DNA from: Symsagittifera roscoffensis
Taxonomy: Eukaryota > Xenacoelomorpha > Acoela > Convolutidae
Assembly: GCF_963678635.1 (NCBI RefSeq)
Contig: NC_087067.1
Coordinates: 23,071,547 to 23,135,546 of the forward strand
DNA length: 64,000 nucleotides
Direction: 5' to 3'
Numbering within the stretch: position 1 is the stretch's first letter; each line of letters opens with the position of its first letter. Below, one piece after another: positions 1 through 9,823 of this stretch. The notes below the pieces were generated by a model. The model made no database searches and was not told the origin of the DNA. It worked only from the letters and a program-made list of their open reading frames with translations. Both the position numbers and the translations under genes were made by a program.

Positions 1-385
1 CCTCTGTACGTGAGAATAAGTACGACGCAGCTGCTTTAGATGTTGAGTTTGACTATATTTAATACCCCATGAAAAATTTCATTTGACTTGACATTTTAGT
101 AAGTTGAAGAAACCCTTGAATTTGAGAAAAACTTTGTTTGCAAAATCAGACACTACAGAAAATTGTTGACGCAAATCGATAGGTCGCATCACCAGAATTT
201 CATAGTCATTAACTTATATAAAATTCTTATAAAATTCCCAAAAAAAGTGGATCCTAATGGATTAATAATCGATGATAGTCTCAAAAAAAACATTCATAAT
301 AATCGATTGAGTTTACAACCCAAGTTCAGTATACTCAGTGGCGAATCTACCCGCCTTTAAGAAAGGTGAAAACAAATCGATTAAA
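1..385. other. AT-rich DNA, no gene seen
   Basis: No coding signal is visible on either strand. The stretch carries several ATCGATT and TAATCGAT motifs like those in the arms of the fold-back elements near 57 kb and 62 kb, so it may be eroded repeat DNA. Confidence 0.4.
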
Positions 386-850
386 ATGGATTTTCGTGGT
401 CTAAAATGTTGTAAATATAATCGATTCCCATGTTACGCTCAGACAACAAAATTGGACTAAAAATGGATTTAAATACATTTTTTCTCGCCAAAACAAAATG
501 CATTATAATTCATTTCGAATCCATTATAATGGATTTTATAATAAGTAGGAAATCACATTAAAATGGATTTTTTTTCCATTTTATTTTTATTTCGCGCATT
601 GTGCAAAATTTTTTGCAAGAATTTCTGCATTTATCAAATGAGTTATGCGGAAACTTTGCAAAGCGAGTGTACGGCCTAATCCATTTCAAAACCTAATTTT
701 AAACTGCAAAAAGGTTCCGTTAAGCTCTTCCCTAACTCCCCCCCCCCAACGTTTGCCTCTTTGCTCCCCTTATATCCCCATAACGTTTGCCCCTCTGCTC
801 CCCTCCCCACTGAACCGTCCAACAGAAGCAACTACCACTAGAGTCGATCC
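386..850 (+). repeat. Truncated copy of the AT-arm/C-rich fold-back element
   Basis: The block starts with ATGGATTTTCGTGGTC, which matches the inner part of the left terminal repeat of the elements at 56852 and 61822. It continues with scattered ATTATAATGGATT words, then a 'tttgcaagaatttctgca' region, then a C-rich tract (about 728-815) including a run of ten C. The same order is seen in the two complete copies. The G-rich half and the right arm are not found here; a different inverted-repeat segment starts at 852, so this copy looks cut short. Confidence 0.5.
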
Positions 851-851
851 A

Positions 852-2027
852 ACAAAATTATCAGACCTATAGAAGAAACTTGACTGTATACGAAAAAAAC
901 TAGAGGGTAGAGATAAAGATCGAAACGAAGGAAGGGAAGAAAGAGTCGAGAGATGATCTATAAAACTATCACATGGAGGACATCAAGAAAAATTGTTTGA
1001 GGTAGTGAGCAAAGTAGAAGTTATCAAATTAACTTTTGAATAGGACACCTCAACAACATGCGTTTAAATAGTTTCTGACTAAAATAGATGAAGAGAGAAA
1101 ATACTTTGCATAGTTCTTTAATCAGTTAGAATAAGGACTGAATTGACACAAGCTATGATGAGATTAAATAAACAAAGGCAAAGAGAAGATGATTTCCAGG
1201 TTCCTGGATTACCAGCAGGGTCTTACGAGAAAACAGTTACTGGCGTTGCATTTGACACTCAGCACCATAGGCATAAAATTGTTATTTCCTGCTTTGGCGT
1301 CTGCCACAACTCATCTATATGAGTTACATAGCATTCTTCTTTCTCGTGCTTTTAGAACTTCGTTCTCCCAACCGTTTCTCTTCTCTTGATTTCGTACCTC
1401 ACGATTAATCTTTTTGTGCTTCGGTTTCCCATTAGTATCAGTCTCGTATGTAGATTCGGTTTCCTTTAAGACCGTTGGGTTACCACGATGTAAGTGCCGC
1501 ACGTCAATCCCATCTTTGGCAATTACGGCCATCTTTGTTATCGGCGCCCACTTTGACCATTCTAATCGTAATTCCGCAGCTGCTCAATATGTAGGTTATA
1601 ATTTAATGTTTTGTATTTATGTCCAATTTACGTATGTATTTATGTACAAGTATATTATATAACTATACAATACTCTTCGACCGAAAGCAATTTTCACAAA
1701 AAAAGAAACTCCATCAGTGTAGAGAAAAAAATTTCAGTGAAATTGATAGACACTCGAAAAAGCAAAAAAAAATGGAATAAAAAATTCAAGCAGCAAAAAC
1801 TCCTGAATTATAGCTGAGGAACAAGCAAAGCTAGAAACCATAGTAACATTGATTCAAGAAAAGAATATTGTTTGGTTTCATTGCGGTAATCAGCACAGAA
1901 AATAGACTTACAGCAATGGAATCTTCTTAACAACTACCCTTACAGGACGAGAACTGCCCTCCTTATCTCTACCCTCTAGTTATTTTTGTATGCATTCCAG
2001 TTTCTTTTATAGGTCTGACAATTTTGT
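852..2027. mobile_element. 1.2 kb segment bounded by long terminal inverted repeats
   Basis: Bases 852-915 and the reverse complement of 1963-2027 align over about 64 positions with 7 mismatches; both contain CAGACCTATA and end inward with GAGGGTAGAGATAA. Outside these limits the flanks differ, as expected for a DNA transposon or a similar inverted-repeat element. The roughly 1050 bp inside have short coding-like patches on both strands (for example around 1170-1290 on + and 1311-1532 on -), but I recognise no transposase or other family. No convincing target-site duplication is visible. It is either a decayed or non-autonomous transposon, or an inverted duplication of another kind. Confidence 0.55.
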
Positions 2028-2429
2028 TTGTAATATATATAGAATCTTCGATACTAGTTGTATGACCTTGTTATTGAAGGTTGATCTCCCTGGTCGATTA
2101 AGGAAGTTGAAAGACTAATCGAAACAATCAATGAAACGTAAATACGGGTACTTAACTGGGCTCATGGGAATTGCTTAAAAATTTCATGGGCGCGGACAAA
2201 AATGGCTTTGTTTCAAATCAAACGAAATGATAGGCTAGAAGATTCCTACTAAAATTCCAATTGAAAATAATCAATCGATAATGGGAACATTTTTGGAGAA
2301 ATGACCATTACATCTGTGTAGATATCATATTGAAACTTGCTCTTTGTAATTTAGGGCTGATTGAGAATGTAGTGAGCGATAATTGAGATTGATTTGGAAA
2401 ACTCAATGCATGCGTAATAGAGCGACATT
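2028..2429. other. No feature seen
   Basis: AT-rich sequence with no open frame, repeat or RNA signal that I can support. Confidence 0.3.
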
Positions 2430-2545
2430 TCATATCAGGGGACAATTCGTAACAAGCGACAAATCATAGCTGTCGAGAATTCATACCAGGTGACAATTTG
2501 TAACAAGCGACAGTTCGTAACAAGCGACAATCAGTAACAAGTCAT
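2430..2545. repeat. Short tandem array of a ~17 bp GCGACAATTCGTAACAA unit
   Basis: The words 'gcgacaa' and 'ttcgtaacaa' recur five or six times at about 17-18 bp spacing with substitutions. The same motif forms a second small array at 56050-56160 and its duplicate at 61018-61130, so it belongs to a dispersed family and is not a local accident. A related reverse-complement fragment ('gaattgtcgactgttacgaa') lies near 2650. Confidence 0.6.
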
Positions 2546-3305
2546 TGGCAAGTAGAATACGCTTGCTTCGCTTCGCTCCGCTACGCTCACATTCGGGACG
2601 AGAGGAATATTGCGCACAAATAAGTGTTTGTCTCTCAAATTATTGTTGCGAATTGTCGACTGTTACGAACGTTTTTTCTCGATAGGGATGAAGACCTCAC
2701 TGATTTGATTGTGATTCCTAAACCGATGCGTTTTCACCGGGTTGTGCTAAATTGACCAATGAAACCATGCTGCTTAAAAAACGCCATTTGGAAACGGGAG
2801 ATTGTTTCAGTATGCTAGCCGAATGGAGTAGTCACAACTGCAAAGGATAATGCTCTGTGTAGTTTTTGTTCACACAGGATACTTTCTGGCTGTCTGGTTG
2901 ATATCTAGATATATAAAGATATAGTTGTATATATAGATATATAGATATAGTTGTGTATATAGTTGAAAACGACAAAAACAACGTTCAACAACGCGCAGGG
3001 ATTGTCAGAGGAACGGCGATCGATGAACCTAGTGTTGCCTTGGAATTTTTTTTCTGTAGAACCTGCAGTCTTTCGAATAGCTAGACTTGAAAAAATTTTT
3101 GGTAACCGCGGTGAATGTTTATTTTGGACTATGGGATTAGGAGATGAACTAAAAGCAGCTTCATTTTTTTCATGACTTTTCAAATCCAACAGATTTGTGA
3201 TTGATTTTATGAATAGGATCTATTTAATTAAATTAGAAATAAAAATGTTTTCACAATTTTTACAGCCCCTTCTGCACGTGACAAAACCTCTAAATGAGCA
3301 TCGAC
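2546..3305. other. Intergenic, simple repeats only
   Basis: A run of CGCTTCG/CGCTCCG-like words lies at 2561-2590 and an AT-rich 'tatagatata' simple repeat at 2900-2965. A 70-codon frame at 2963-3175 has no recognisable domain and is left uncalled. Confidence 0.35.
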
Positions 3306-4338
3306 ACGATAGTAACAAGAGATGAGCATATCGGACCTGAGTCGTGGGAACATGTGCCAATCTCAATCGGTAGGAATGAAATGGAGTTTTGAGAATAGCA
3401 GTTGAAACACGAAAAGAATTGAACTCTATTTTGTCCATTACCTCTGATGAGTTTGAAAACCAGAATTCGCAAACAGGGACGACTGTGACTAAAATTGTAG
3501 AAAAAATTGATACAGTGAAAACCAAGATACCAACGGCTATTCGGAATTATGTTGAAATAATTACCAGAAGTACTAGCTTGTCTCGTTCCTGATAGAGAAC
3601 TAGAGGAAAAGTTACAGGATGCACTATGGAAAATTGATTTTGCTGGAGAATTCGTGAACAACTACACTGGGAATCTGCCATTTCGAAGCTCAAGTCCGAC
3701 GCTTAATTTTAAAGTGAACTTGAAGCGAAGGATATCATTTTTTTCCTAACACAAATTAGTTTTTCTGGCTGATAAATTGTCGCTGATTGATCACGCTGCT
3801 CGGTTTTGCAACATTAGAAACTGCTCGAAGATAATTTTTTTAAACTGTTCTTACCTGTAAATCAAAAGCTCAGAAAGTCTCATTATAACTGAAGTTACTC
3901 CACTAGTTTTTCATCATTTCACTCAGTCAAAAATCAAACAAACCTGCATGAATTAGAAAAAATAAAGTACAAAGTGAAGGAAAAAGAAGAGAGGCAGATT
4001 GTTGTGAACAAAGCAAATCAGATTGAGAAAAATAACAACAGCACGGGTTAAACCGGAGTTGAAAGAATCTCAAAAAATTGACCTGATTTGAGGCTACGCA
4101 GAGTACACAAGCAGCGTAAGCAAGCTGTTTTGCAAGACACTTGCTGTGCTTATAATAAAATATCCGCTCTGAGTTCCACGGTACATATGCTCAAGTTCTA
4201 ACAAAAGTTGCCTCGAAACGTGTCAGTGCTAAAACCGAGGGCAACCCTAAAAATTAACGGCTGTTTTTTTTTTGAAAAAAATCTGCATAATTAATTTTAA
4301 TTTTTTGTCAGTTTTACCATTTTCCGTTCCGGGGTTTC
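3306..4338. repeat. Tandem duplication, unit 1 of 2 (1033 bp)
   Basis: The sequence starting 'acgatagtaacaagagatga' at 3306 recurs at 4339, and the two units match closely over their whole length (only scattered substitutions and one-base indels visible). The unit contains coding-like scraps on + (for example a Glu/Lys-rich piece containing KIKYKVKEKEERQIVVNKAN at about 3960-4020, and ELEEKLQDALWKI near 3600-3630), suggesting it derives from an old protein-coding sequence or element that I cannot name. Confidence 0.85.
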
Positions 4339-5371
4339 ACGATAGTAACAAGAGATGAGCATATCGGACCTGAGTCGTGGGAACATGTGCCAATCTCAAT
4401 CCGTACGAATGAAATGGAGTTTTCAGAATAGCAGTTGAAACACGAAAAGAATTGAACTCTATTTTGTCCATTACCTCTGATGAGTTTGAAAACCAGAATT
4501 CGCAAACAGGGACGACTGTGACTAAAATTGTAGAAAAAATTGATACAGTGAAAACCAAGATACCAACGGCTATTCGGAATTATGTTGAAATAATTAACAG
4601 AAGTACTAGCTTGTCTCGTTCCTGATAGAGAACTAGAAGAAAAATTACAGGATGCACTATGGAAAATCAATTTCGCTGGAGAATTTGTGAATAACTACAC
4701 TGGGAATCTGCCATTTCGAAGCTCAAGTCCGAAGCTTAATTTTAAAGTGAACTTGAAGCGAAGGATATCATTTTTTTCCTAACACAAATTAGTTTTTCTG
4801 GCTGATAAATTGTCGCTGATTGATCACGCTGCTCGGTTTTGCAACATTAGAAACTGCTCGAAGATAATTTTTTTAAACTGTTCTTACCTGTAAATCAGAA
4901 GTTCAGAAAGTCTCATTATAACTGAAGTTACTCCACTAGTTTTTCATCATTTCACTCAGTCAAAAATCAAACAAACCTGCATGAATTAGAAAAAACAAAG
5001 TAAAAAGTGAAGGAAAATGAAGAGAGGCAGATTGTTGTGAACAAAGCAAATCAGATTGAGAAAAATAACAACAGCACGGGTTAAACCGGAGTTGAAAGAA
5101 TCTCAAAAAATTGACCTGATTTGAGGCTACGCAGAGTACACAAGCAGCGTAAGCAAGCTGTTTTGCAAGACACTTGCTGTGCTTATAATAAATTATCCGC
5201 TCTGAGTTCCACGGTATATATGCTCAAGTTCTAACAAAATTTGCCTCGAAACGTGTCAGTGCTAAAACCGAGGGCACCCTAAAAATTAACGGCTGTTTTT
5301 TTTTGAAAAAAATCTGCATAATTAATTTTACTTTTTTGTCAGTTTTACCATTTTCCGTTCCAGGGTTTCAC
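4339..5371. repeat. Tandem duplication, unit 2 of 2 (1033 bp)
   Basis: Head-to-tail copy of 3306-4338. Both units end in the same way ('ttttaccattttccgttcc' then '(g/a)gggtttcac'). Low divergence implies a fairly recent duplication. No intact gene is seen in it. Confidence 0.85.
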
Positions 5372-8120
5372 CATTCCAGTGTTTCAAACTGACCATGCGT
5401 CTATTCTACTAAAAGGTTACTGTAAACCATCAATAAAGCCTACATGAGCTGCCTACCATCAGCCCAAGGGACGAGCGTACAACCCTTTGATTGCTTCTGT
5501 TGTGTCCTTTAGAGGTATCGTAGCATCAAAATAGAAAGACTGTGAGTTGAGAAGAAAATTGTTTTATTAGGCAATTCAAAATTGAATAATTAAAAAATCG
5601 CTTCACTTTTTCCAGACAAGATAGGTGTACACTTTCGGTTACATCTTTTCCCCGAACGAATCCATATTTTTCACATATTTTTGATTCTAGTATGAGTCCA
5701 ATAAAGAGTTTTTACTTTAATTTTACACGAGTTGACATTTAACCATTGCAATTTGAACTTATCCTGGAAAGAGTTGAAAAGATTTTAAATCGGTAGAACT
5801 TAGTGTTTCAATAGCTCCTAATAGTTCGGGGACTGGAAAAACGGGCAGAGCGGAAAAAAAACACAAAAGTCACCTTTTGCTGCCGGAGAATCTCTTGCAA
5901 AAATTGGTTTCCATTCATTTTTGTTTTTGTTATTTCAGCCAATGAGCTTTTTATTCAATCGTAGCGTTCCAAAGAAGGATTGTGCGCAGAATTTAAACCA
6001 AAAAGTTTCACCATGTGAAAACCAATATTTTTTAATTGAGCAATTTTTTGCGACAAAAACTTCCTAAGGTTACAAATTCAACATTCGAGTTGATTTTTCT
6101 GAACCTAATGTTTTAAATTGAACTTTGAATGTTTCGGTGTTCGTAATTTGGTCAGGCCGAGAAAAAAAAATAAAATATTCTGAGGCTCAAACAATATTTT
6201 TTTCCCCAATTTTCATTTTGTTTTACGATCTCGGATCTCTAATTTTTTTGTCGTCGGTTGAATATCATCTAAATACCAAAGATTCAATTCAGATTCGAAC
6301 TTTCTTACTACCGTCTGTATTCTTTAAAAAAAACATTCTTTTAAACAGGTTATAAGAAAAGGTACTTAGGTTTATTATTGCCGCAATTAGAATGTTTGTA
6401 CAATACCGGGCAATTCAAAAGAATGTGAGAAACAAATTTTTTTGATCAAATTAATCAAATGAACTTCTAAAATCCCATTTCAAAAAACTGAACTGTTGGG
6501 ATTTTAATTGCGTTCTATAAAATTGTGAAAAAGTTTGCAGCAAATTCAGCTCCTTAATTAGTCTCACGTTCCATCTGAAATGTCCCGAAAACCCAATGTC
6601 ACTCTGCCAGAACATTGGATTCTGCGCATTTAGACGCAATGCATCTAAGCGTGAAGCGATGACAATTAGTCACAAATGTCTATCTTTCTTAGTAAAAATC
6701 ATAAGTTTTGCTCCAATTTATAAAAAAAAAACAGATGGAATTTTCTACCTCCTCCATGAAAACTCAGCAGCTTAGAAAGCCAATTCAACATATTGAGCTG
6801 CGCGTTGTCTATTGTATTACTGATAAATTTTATCAAAACGTGGGTAGCATTTTTGACCCGGCTGAATCCGAACTATTTGGAAAAAAACATCATTGCTTTG
6901 TACACCTCAGTTCGAAAAAAACTTAAAATGTTTTAGGGGTTTGAAGCAACCAAATTTGGTTTTTTGGATGTTTTGAAACTGATTTTTTTTTCAGTTAGGT
7001 GTCAATAAAGCACTATTTTATTGTCCGAATTGGCGATGCCGGATTCTTCCCTCTATGATTCCTTCATCAAGTTTGTTGTTGATTATTTTGATTCTCTGCT
7101 CCAGGTCTGTCTGGGGTTGTTTTGTCCTTGGGAAGGGGCTCAGGCAGTGAAGCAACATTGACTTTTTGTTTGTTTTACAGAGCTCATAGTTGCCTCTTGT
7201 TTAGGTCCACTTGTTCTGGATAGTTCTCGATAAACAAGAAGAAAATCACAAAAGTTGGCCATGAAGTGACATTTAGTACTGCAAGATAAATGAAATTCTC
7301 TTAAACCGTTAGACTTTCACCCAAGAATTTGCGGGTGTCCATATGCACTCGTTCGATTGCTCAAAGTTTTGATATAGCCTTATTATATAATTATTTATAA
7401 CTAACTCAATAATAATTGACAAAGTTTTGCCCGATTTAAGACTTCTCATGATAAACTAGAACTATTGGATCTTCATACAAGTGCTTAGATTTTTTTTACA
7501 CAATTTATTCGATACAAGTTCAAACGGCAATCATATCTTTACCAATTCAAAAAGCGTGGTTTCATGTTCAGACCTAAAAAGTCTGAACCACTCAGCGTGG
7601 GAACGAAAAAATCATAGTCACGGCGCATGTCAAGTTATCCAAAGTTTCAAAATATATCTGCAAAGTCTCCTGGAGTGTACAATAAAATGTATTCCGGGCT
7701 GTCAGATGATTATGAACCAGCAGGTTTTCTAAAGAAGTCAATAGAAGTTGCAATCGAAACGCTCTGCTGAACTCGTCGAATTGAAATGTCAAATAAATAG
7801 GAACATTTTTCGATCCCAAAACAAAAACTTGAGTATTTTTCTTTTATTGGTTTCAACACTTCGTCCACACGAGTCAACGGCTTTTTCGGTAATTTTTTTA
7901 AGACTTCCTAAACTCATTTGATCAATTTTCGGGCTAGTGGTCAGAAAGGCCAAAATCGAGCTATCTTTGACTCCTTTTTTCCAATAGGAAAATGAGCATT
8001 GGGTAGGCTGTTGTAGCCAAAAAGTATTTGGTTGGACGTCTTGGACTTAAAACGAATGAAATATTCCAAACCGTCCGGTGCCGAAAACTTTTGATTGACG
8101 AGGTCCAGAACCTCAAACCA
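5372..8120. other. Intergenic, no supported gene
   Basis: AT-rich DNA. Frames at 6708-6926 (+) and 6451-6639 (-) are open for 60-70 codons but show no domain. A 46-codon frame on the - strand (7158 down to 7018) is charged and helix-like, and is discussed as a finding. AATAAA-type words at 7003-7008 could serve either strand but cannot be tied to a transcript. Confidence 0.3.
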
Positions 8121-8520
8121 GATCCACGTGGTCTGAAGCAAGATTCATTTGGTCCTCACGGTCCTAAACCACATTTCTTCGATCCACGCCGTCTGAATCC
8201 GCCTTTTTTTGGCCCACGCGGTGAACTTCCAATTTTCGTCGGTCCACGCGGTCTGAAACCGCATTCATTCGGTCCACACGGTCTGAAATCGCATTCATTC
8301 GGTTCACACGGTCTGAATCGGGATCGTTCGGTCCACACGGTCCAAATCCAAGTTTTTTCGGTTCACAAGTTCTGAAAACGGATTAAATCAGTCCACACGG
8401 TCTGATCATAGTTTTTTGCGGTCCACACGGTCTGAACGTACCTTATTCTGGTTCGAACGGTCTGAACATGCTAAGTTCCGGTCCGCGCGGTCTGAATCTT
8501 CATTTCTTTGGTCCAGACGT
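8121..8520 (+). repeat. 30 bp minisatellite, about 13 units
   Basis: Units start at 8121, 8151, 8181, 8211, 8241, 8271, 8301, 8330, 8360, 8391, 8420, 8450, 8480, with a partial unit at 8510. Most are exactly 30 bp. The conserved core is GGTCCACACGGTCTGAA followed by 12-13 variable bases. The first units keep one + frame open and encode a decapeptide resembling F-G-P-H-G-L-K-P-H-S. Units of 29 and 31 bp later break that frame. It may be a real repetitive coding piece that decayed, or simply a minisatellite whose period is a multiple of three. Confidence 0.9.
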
Positions 8521-9211
8521 CTTTGCGCCAGGCCTGTCTCTAAAATCACTCAAAGGGTGCTCGACAAACAAACAGGCACAACTTTGTAATAGGTTCATTG
8601 CTACAATATGTCAAAAATAAGATGGAGGATGAAGCAACCAAATTTTGCACTGAGAGAAACCTAACATGATTGCTTTGTGAAACAAAATGTTAAAACTTTT
8701 TTTTATAATTATTTCTTGCAGATTGTTACGCTATTTGTCGAAGAATAATTCTCATCCACCATTTTTGACATTTTTTTCCATTTCCGCATTGATTTTTCTG
8801 AAATGAGCTCAACCCTCTGATAACTGCCCAATTTTCTCCAATTAAGATAGAAAAACATTCACTCAGGATGCAACTATTTTGTTCAAATAGTTTTCACTTT
8901 TTATAGTAACTCAGGGTATTACACATTCCTTTGAATTTCTAGTTCAACTTGTTAAAACATACTTCACGTATCTTTTCAGCTTTCTCCACCGCGAATGGGT
9001 GGATTTGTCAATTGATTTTTTTTCCCTTGTTTGTAGTTTCACCAGTTTCTTTTACTTCTTTGAAATTTTTTGGAATAGATTTTTAAAAACGGTTTCTTTG
9101 TTTCAATCCGATAAAAATAAAAATCACTTTTCAGTTTTCATTTTTCAATTTAAAAAATTATCGTGATTTTTATCAAATTAAATATTATCTCATATCAGTC
9201 GTTTTCTCGTG
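8521..9211. other. No feature seen
   Basis: AT-rich sequence upstream of the RAVER-like gene. A promoter or 5' untranslated exon could lie here, but nothing decisive is visible. Confidence 0.3.
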
Positions 9212-9296
9212 CGAATAATCATTTTGTTTATGCCCTGACCGTTAATTTAAGTGTCCGAATAATCATTTTGTTTATGCCCTGACCGTTAATTTAAGT
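9212..9296. repeat. Direct tandem repeat, 44 bp period, two copies
   Basis: The sequence starting CGAATAATCATTTTGTTTAT at 9212 is repeated perfectly from 9256, about 41 matching bases. It lies 270 bp upstream of the first coding exon of the RAVER-like gene. It is probably a recent slippage duplication. Confidence 0.85.
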
Positions 9297-9509
9297 TTTT
9301 TCTGAACATGCTTCACTTTTTCCAAATAAGTTTTCGAATCATCAGCATTTTATAAAGTTTTTGGGTTTTTCGAGAAGTTTTACAAGCTTTTTGTGATAAT
9401 TTTTTGTATCTACGCTTACACATAAACCTAGACGTTGACAACTCATTCTTTAACGCTTCAAATTTTTGCAGGTTTTAACTATAATCTTGTCTGATTCTTT
9501 CTTTGTTGT

Positions 9510-9511
9510 AG
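9510..9511 (+). promoter_or_regulatory. Splice acceptor before coding exon 1
   Basis: A pyrimidine-rich run (ctgattctttctttgttgtag) ends in AG at 9510-9511, and this TAG is also the in-frame stop preceding the frame. It implies at least one upstream, probably untranslated, exon that I could not locate; the promoter is therefore not placed. Confidence 0.5.
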
Positions 9512-9565
9512 ATTAGACACCATCTTGTGGTTGTTAGTTGTGTGAGTTTTGAATTCAGGCCGTGC

Positions 9566-9823
9566 ATGGAGATTGGACATAATTTAAACAAATCAAGTTT
9601 GATTAAAGGCAATGAGTTCTTCATCAATCCGTCTGCAGAACAATTGAAAGAATTTGCTGCTAATAAAGTTATGAAAGATTTTCAAAAGAACCTCGGCCCC
9701 GAGGATCAACAGCCTATTCTTACAGAGAGCGAGCGTCTGGCTGCGATTAAGAAGGAAAAGGATGAATTCGAGAATCGTAAGAAAGTCGAGATCAAAGGAT
9801 TACCAGCGGAAATGAAAGCCGAG
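9566..9823 (+). CDS. RAVER: RAVER exon 1: N-terminus and start of RRM1
   Basis: The first ATG in the open frame is at 9566 and gives 86 residues. The frame is open back to 9512, but no ATG lies there. Residues 50-72 (…ESERLAAIKKEKDEFENRKK) correspond to the charged helix that precedes RRM1 in vertebrate RAVER. Residues 73-80 (KVEIKGLP) form the RNP2 strand of RRM1. The exon ends GAG before gtttgt, phase 0. Confidence 0.85.

Noticed and set aside
2963-3175. 70-codon frame between simple repeats and the tandem duplication
   Set aside because: No recognisable domain, and splice sites or a promoter cannot be placed.
6708-6926. 72-codon frame followed by an AATAAA at about 7003
   Set aside because: Composition is borderline, no family resemblance, and poly(A)-like words are frequent in such AT-rich DNA.
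8121-8520. CRISPR-like regular repeat
   Set aside because: Units are contiguous 30 bp minisatellite copies without unique spacers, and the window is eukaryotic.
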